Shown here piece by piece: positions 59,516-64,000 of a stretch of DNA of 64,000 nucleotides. Within the stretch, counting starts at the first letter, position 1, and the number at the start of each line of letters is the position of its first letter. The DNA comes from Dryomyza anilis (taxonomy: Eukaryota; Arthropoda; Insecta; Diptera; Dryomyzidae). The position numbers were made by a program, and so were the translations under genes. The stretch lies in assembly GCA_951804985.1 (NCBI GenBank), contig OX638130.1, positions 79,788,583 to 79,852,582 of the forward strand, read 5' to 3'. The notes below the pieces were generated by a model that was not told the DNA's origin, searched no databases, and was given only the letters and a program-made list of their open reading frames with translations.

Positions 59516-59945
59516 GCTGATTCTGGAGGTCGATTCTGGATCTGCGTTATCGTGAAGTGAAAGGTTTTTTTTGGTGAATTCATACCACTTGTACGATTTT
59601 CATTGTGCTGTGAAGTGATAACTATTGTCAAAAGTTTACGAAAATGAAAATAAAGCCGACAATTTTTAAAAGTTTTTAAAAAATTTATTATATAAATAAT
59701 AAATAAAAAAAAAAATATTAAATTTTACTAGAATATATTCTTATTTACAGTATTATATGTCTTGGATAAAGACGCTTTTAATAACGATATAAATTATATA
59801 TATAAATTATATATAAAGTTTTCACCAAATGAACAAGTATCGCATTTCGATCTATGTGAAACGAAAAAATTGATATGTTCCGTAAAAAGGTAAGGGATAA
59901 GTATCATTATCACGTAGATCCAGAATCAGTCTCAGGTTGATTCAG
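59516..59945. mobile_element. MITE with GATTCTGGATCTGCG ends
   Basis: CTGATTCTGGAGGTCGATTC, TGGATCTGCGTTATCGTGA on the left, and in complement CTGATTCTGGATCTACGTGA, TAATGATACTTATCCC on the right. The left end has GATTCTGGA twice. Non-coding, about 430 bp. Confidence 0.6.
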
Positions 59946-60060
59946 TTATAGATGGCATTGATCGTTTAAGGCAGGCGATATGCGTTGCTTCAACTTGCCT
60001 TTTACAAATAAATACCTATTAAAATGTGTATTATACATAAAATAAAATATAATCACTTAT

Positions 60061-60450
60061 ATATCTGTGGCAATATGAAATAACAGCATAACTCGAGATA
60101 TGTTCAAATTGAGTTATTAATACCATCGTAATCCTGATATACGAATTCATTTTGTGATAAATTTTGATACTGGTCCTTCTTATAGTTACTGAGATACAGC
60201 AAAAAAACCAAAAAGCATATATACTTGTTATTAAATATTTATTTTTATTAAAAAAAACTTTCGAAAAAAATTTAAAAATAAAAACATTTTGCAGACATTT
60301 ATTTTATTTAAGTTTTTCATAAATTTGAAATATAATTTTTAAAATATTTTTAAAAATAATTTTCGGAATTACAACTGTAAAGCTTAAAAATGCTCTACTG
60401 AAAAGTTCAAAAAATAGACTTATGCTTTTATTTCATATTGCCACAGATAT
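60061..60450. mobile_element. small TIR element related to 31961-34736
   Basis: ATATCTGTGGCAATATGAAA, TAACAGCATAACTCGAG on the left and, in complement, ATATCTGTGGCAATATGAAA, TAAAAGCATAAGTC on the right. CTGTGG ends and CATAACTCG words are shared with the 2.8-kb element. 390 bp, no ORF. Confidence 0.75.
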
Positions 60451-60701
60451 AATTTTGAATTTTAATTTTTAAAAATGTTACTTATTAAATATGGGTCGGG
60501 CAAAGTATTGTTTAGATATCGAACGATCCATCGTTAAAAAGTTAAAAAATTAAGGTCAAAGTCATCGCAATGCAACCAAATCTATTTGAAGGTAAACAAT
60601 GCATTTCTAGCTCCAAAACTCCAAAACAATGGGGACAATCACATAAAGTTACTATCAAGTTTCAGCAATTCAAACATAGTTAGGGGTCTAAATTTAAACT
60701 A

Positions 60702-61679
60702 CACTCAAAATAAAAAGTCTGCTATTAATAGCAAACTCTGAATGCTAAATTTTAGCAAACTTTAAATTTCATTTACAGCATACTTTTATTGGCATTAAAG
60801 AAGTGTTTGCTGCGAATCTTAGTTCTGCTAGTGATCAAGATCGTGCTAGTGTCACTGGTGTACATATCGCTAGTTTAGCTAACCTGCACTAGATGGCGCC
60901 ATAGTCACGAGACTCTGCAGCTAAATGTGTCTATAATTCGTAGACTCATATTCGACAACATGTTTATTTAAAAGAGATATTTATTCTACGTAATAATAAT
61001 GCCGCGGTAGCTCAGTGGTTAGTGCGTTGGACTGCGAGCCGAAAGGTCCCCGGTTCAAGCCTGGACTGGGGCTAACAACATCTTTTCATAGAAACATTTT
61101 TCTATACCGCGCTACCTCTCGTCAGTAAATGGCAAACCTACGAGAGTAAAACTATTGCCTATGAAAAAGCTCTCACCCGCCGTTCGGATTCGGCAATAAA
61201 CTGTAGGTCCCACCACTTTGAGTACAAATATAACACGCACAGCTCAAAATGGTGAGAGAGCTCGGCCGAAGTTCTATACAGGACTGTAGCGCCAAACTAT
61301 TATTATTATTATTAATAATAATGCACGCATGCAAGAGCGAAAAAATGAAATAAAGGTAGAATAAAAAAAATTAGGTAAATAAAATAAATATAATTAGGTA
61401 AATAAAATAATATAAAAATAACAAAAAAATAAAAAGTATATCAGAAATAAAAAAAACATTAAAATTAAAAAAAAATATATTTTTTTATTTTATTTTTTAT
61501 GAATTAACAGCATAAAAATTAGTTAAAACAGCTAAAATTGTCTGCTCTAATAGCATAAAAAGTTTTCTGAATCAGCAAACTGCTTCAGCAGAACCCGATG
61601 ATGTCCTCTTTTAAGCAAACATTTTTGCTATATTGGCAACCTTTTTTTTCCTACAGTTACAGACTTTTTATTTTGAGTG
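60702..61679. mobile_element. TA-flanked element with CACTCAAAATAAAAAGTCTG ends
   Basis: CACTCAAAATAAAAAGTCTG at the left and its exact complement at the right, with TA at 60700-60701 and 61680-61681. Inner words TAGCAAACTNTGA and TTTGCTGATTCAG are loosely mirrored. Without the SINE it is about 660 bp. Its insertion split the Tc1 transposase. Confidence 0.82.
61001..61312 (+). mobile_element. tRNA-derived SINE, full copy S7 (type A)
   Basis: The best-preserved copy: GCCGCGGTAGCTCAGTGG, TTAGTGCGTTGGACTGCGAG, CCGAAAGGTCCCCGGTTCAA, then the common body and CCAAACTATTATTATTATT. TAATAATAAT stands on both sides (60991-61000 and 61313-61322), a probable but low-complexity target duplication. The head resembles tRNA-Ser/Arg (AGTGGTTA..GCGTTGGACTGC), but the anticodon stem is mismatched. 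Confidence 0.92.
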
Positions 61680-61912
61680 TAGGACTGTCAGGCGTCTATT
61701 AGTCGAACAAAATTCTTTGGGAAATCATTACGAAAAGTCCATTGCCAACTAAGAGACATCGGAAGAATCGTATAATATTTGCCAAAACGCATAAGAAATG
61801 GGATGACCAACTACTCAATATAAATGGCGATGTGTAATGGTCGGACGAATCGAAAATAAATTAGAAAAACTATTGTATCGTCCTAAGCCTAAGTTAAACC
61901 AGTAAGGAAAGT

Positions 61913-61960
61913 TAGGTCACATAGGAAATTTTGAAGGAGGGGAAGTTTTGGTAGTTGCTG
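61913..61960 (-). repeat. solo 3' end of a Helentron or related MITE
   Basis: AACCAGTAAGGAAAGTTAGG, TCACATAGGAAATTTTGAAG matches the left end of the MITE in vermilion intron 1 (27014) and, in complement, Helentron 3' ends. No hairpin or body follows. Confidence 0.55.
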
Positions 61961-62121
61961 TGTTGAAGTTAGTAAGTATTATATATATAAAAATAAATTA
62001 AAATAAAATAACATAAATGTATATCATTTTTACAAATAATTTCGTCGAATGTTAGGAGTTTTATATAAATATTATTGTCTTATAAATTATTTATATTAAA
62101 TATTGCACTGACAACATTTTG
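61961..62121. other. AT-rich spacer
   Basis: Nothing recognised. Confidence 0.4.
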
Positions 62122-62310
62122 TTCATAAATTGAATGAGTGCCGTTAATTTAGCCACGGTTCATAATATATATGAAAATAATCATTCTATTTATGAACTAT
62201 TCTTCGTATATGTGAATCGCACATTTTGTGCAAAACTAACATAATAAACGCGTTTATTATTGTTATGAATTGAGTTCATTGAGGTATTCATATTAATTTT
62301 TGATGCAATT
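62122..62310. mobile_element. repeat family Y, partial copy
   Basis: GTTCATAAATTGAATGAGTG, GGTTCATAATATATATGAAA, ATAATAAACGCGTTTATTAT and TTCATTGAGGTATTCATATT match 9233-9415 in order. Confidence 0.65.
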
Positions 62311-62789
62311 AAGAGTCATTTTATATGCATTTAATTGCAGTTTAACATAATTTTAACTTCAATATTTATTTTCACAACACAACGCAATTTTATCCAACAA
62401 CACTGTTTGACATTTGGCAAAACAGCTGATTTAGCGTTGCCTGATGTTCAGTTTTAATTGCAAATAAAACTTTTATTGAGTTAAAAAATATGAAATTTGT
62501 GCATAAAAGTATAGGTAACTGCAAATAATTAAGATCTGTATACATATTTTATATCTAATGTATTATTTCATAACTTTTTTTTATCTGAAATGATAAAGAT
62601 AACCAAAAAACGCATAAACTAAATATCTGGCAATGTTGTAAAACTGCATTCGAATTTCGAACAAAATTCCGGAGGAATTGCTGTTCCTGGGAGATTGCCG
62701 ATACCAAAAAATTTACATGGGAACAAAAAATTCCGAGAGAATAGAATATTGCCCAAGTATTCACGATAAGGCTGACTATCTTCACATAA
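62311..62789. other. tract without recognised gene
   Basis: An 80-codon minus-strand frame and a 61-codon plus-strand frame overlap here; neither shows a motif. Confidence 0.35.
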
Positions 62790-64000
62790 ATTTTCATTGC
62801 AAAAATTTGTTTGTCGAAAAAAAAAATATTTTTTTTTCGTTGAAAAACTTTTGTTTTAAATAATACGTTATTTTTGTCGAATAAACATTTTTTCCGAACT
62901 AAAAATTATTGGAATTTGGTTAAAATTTTATTTTTTGCAAACAATATAATAAAAACAATTTATTTGTAAGGCATCATTTTTTTTTCAATCATTTTACATT
63001 TTTTTACATAGTTTAAAAGATTTTTGTTTGTAAATTTATTATTATATTTCTTCACAATAAGGGGATTCATATCAGCCGCGTAAATCTCGTAAACTAATGG
63101 AAACTTCGAAAATAGTACAAATTTACGCAAAATTTGTATGAGAATATTTTACGTGAAACTTATAAATTTATTTGTCGATTTTTATGTGGAAATATATTTT
63201 CATAAACATTTTGCTCTATCTTTTCGTTAGTTGTCAATAAAACATTTTTTGTAGTAAATGTGTTGTGTAGTGATTATATACGATTTATTTAAAAATTAAA
63301 GGAAATTAAAATATTTAATACAAGGCTAACGCGAAGCCAATACAAAGTGCTTTCAAATCAAATTGCATGTAAATTTAATTTTTTACGAGAATAGATATTT
63401 ACGCGTGTGATATGAATTCCCCTAATTAATAAATATTAAAAAAAATATATATTTTATTTCAAAGACGTATTTAAATTGAATATGCGCCATTGATTTTTGA
63501 GATCTATCCTTTTGAAATAAACTTTGTTTAAAACTGACCATTATAAAATCAAAATTTTGACAATTTTATTATATTTAAAATTAGACTTCAGTATTTTATT
63601 TTGCTTCAGTATTGCTTAACCTCTGTTCAATTGATTAACACGACTTTTGTGACGTTTATACACATTTTTCCATTTTAAAGCACCAAATCTCTGAAACCAC
63701 ACCATCTGGAAAGCTAAATTACTGCCAATATCTCAATTTTATGTTGTTTTACCATACTTCAAAATTTCATCAAATTCTGAGATGACTGAGAATGACTCAT
63801 ATTTCTAAAAGCACCCCTAAGTATTAAAAGAACACTTGAATTGTTCTTTTACCAATAAATTTTGAAGTTGAACGAATAAATATTTACAAAAATTGTTCGC
63901 CTGCGGCGCTTTTCTACCGAAATTGCCAATATTGTGAAAATATTTTTATTAAACATGAGAGCAAAATTCAAATGACATCTGTGGTTTTATTTAATATTAT
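62790..64000. repeat. AT-rich repeat related to 13440-13740 and 14990-15380
   Basis: GTTGAAAAACTTTTGTTTTA and ACATTTTTTCCGAACTAAAA match 13475-13555. CCACACCATCTGGAAAGCTA, ATGTTGTTTTACCATACTTC and TTTTATTTTGCTTCAGTATT match 15135-15290. So pieces of the P1 neighbourhood recur here in the same order. A TIR element (63060-63424) divides them. Confidence 0.6.
63060..63424. mobile_element. MITE with TAGGGGAATTCATATCA ends
   Basis: AAGGGGATTCATATCAGCCG, CGTAAATCTCGTAAA at the left and, in complement, TAGGGGAATTCATATCACAC, GCGTAAATATC..TCGTAAA at the right. Flanks are TA-like. About 365 bp, non-coding. Confidence 0.72.

Larger units (their letters stand above)
60491..61880 (+). pseudogene. Tc1-like transposase gene, split by a TIR element
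   Basis: The first part (60491-60700) reads MGRAKYCLDIERSIVKKLKN, stop, GQSHRNATK, the N-terminal DNA-binding segment. The second part (61682-61880) reads RTVRRLLVEQNSLG in one frame and, after a shift, RHRKNRIIFAKTHKKWDDQL, LNINGDV, stop, WSDESKIN. WSDES carries the first catalytic aspartate of the DDE/D core. The second and third catalytic positions are missing. A TA-flanked element sits between the parts. The 5' ATG is the natural start of the family. Non-functional. Confidence 0.75.

Noticed and set aside
61001..61065. tRNA gene at the SINE head
   Set aside because: The A and B boxes are good, but the anticodon stem is mismatched, the acceptor arm has no partner strand, and the same head recurs with a SINE body.

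Overview
The window looks like a piece of a large, very AT-rich, transposon-packed genome of a higher fly (Diptera, Brachycera). Three things point there. The only intact protein gene is a seven-exon tryptophan 2,3-dioxygenase whose residues follow Drosophila vermilion closely. There are several DINE-1/INE-1-like Helentron copies with the familiar PuTATACCC-type start, a CCGTCTGTC microsatellite and blocks of CCACGCCCACC. There are also R1-like, jockey/CR1-like and RTE-like LINE remnants of insect type. There is no bacterial or viral gene organisation; almost all long ORFs are repeats or AT-rich chance frames.

Layout. 1-970 is the 3' end of an R1-like LINE. 1.36-4.6 kb is a pair of 15-bp minisatellites split by a 2.8-kb non-autonomous hAT element with a perfect 8-bp target duplication; a second copy lies at 16.2-19.1 kb, inside one arm of a multi-kilobase palindrome (13.7-19.8 kb). 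6.4-7.2 kb is a Helentron. 7.9-8.9 kb is a 1-kb repeat with a strong hairpin ('element X'), found again inverted at 20.6-21.5 kb, where it interrupts a decayed, spliced, coding-looking locus (20.4-22.3 kb, minus strand) with a SAM-like segment. 10.9-11.9 kb is a degenerate tandem repeat of about 175 bp. 24.69-27.73 kb is vermilion (minus strand), with a palindromic MITE in intron 1 and a decayed SINE just past its 3' end. 28.4-38.9 kb is a mosaic of TIR elements, SINEs, Helentrons and a hAT MITE.

38.9-41.2 kb holds two LINE fragments (one plus strand; one minus strand with RNase H). 42.2-44.8 kb carries several copies of a CACTGAG-type MITE full of the palindrome TTATTACGTACGTAATAA. 46.2-52.0 kb is a nested, nearly symmetric long inverted repeat enclosing a broken transposase of a type I cannot assign. 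52.1-57.4 kb has a small TIR element, another palindrome with a Helentron at its centre, and an RTE-like reverse transcriptase on the minus strand. 58-64 kb has a miniature mariner-type element, more MITEs, and a three-layer nest: a Tc1 transposase broken by a TIR element, itself broken by a SINE.

How it works together. Only vermilion has a clear cellular role: the first step of tryptophan breakdown to kynurenine and ommochrome pigment. The rest is a record of successive insertions. Target duplications and nesting give relative ages: the SINE with the TAT tail is among the youngest layers, the LINE and Tc1 coding regions among the oldest. Nothing in the window is certain to be a new functional system. 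The best candidates are the palindrome-enclosed transposase and the decayed SAM-like locus.
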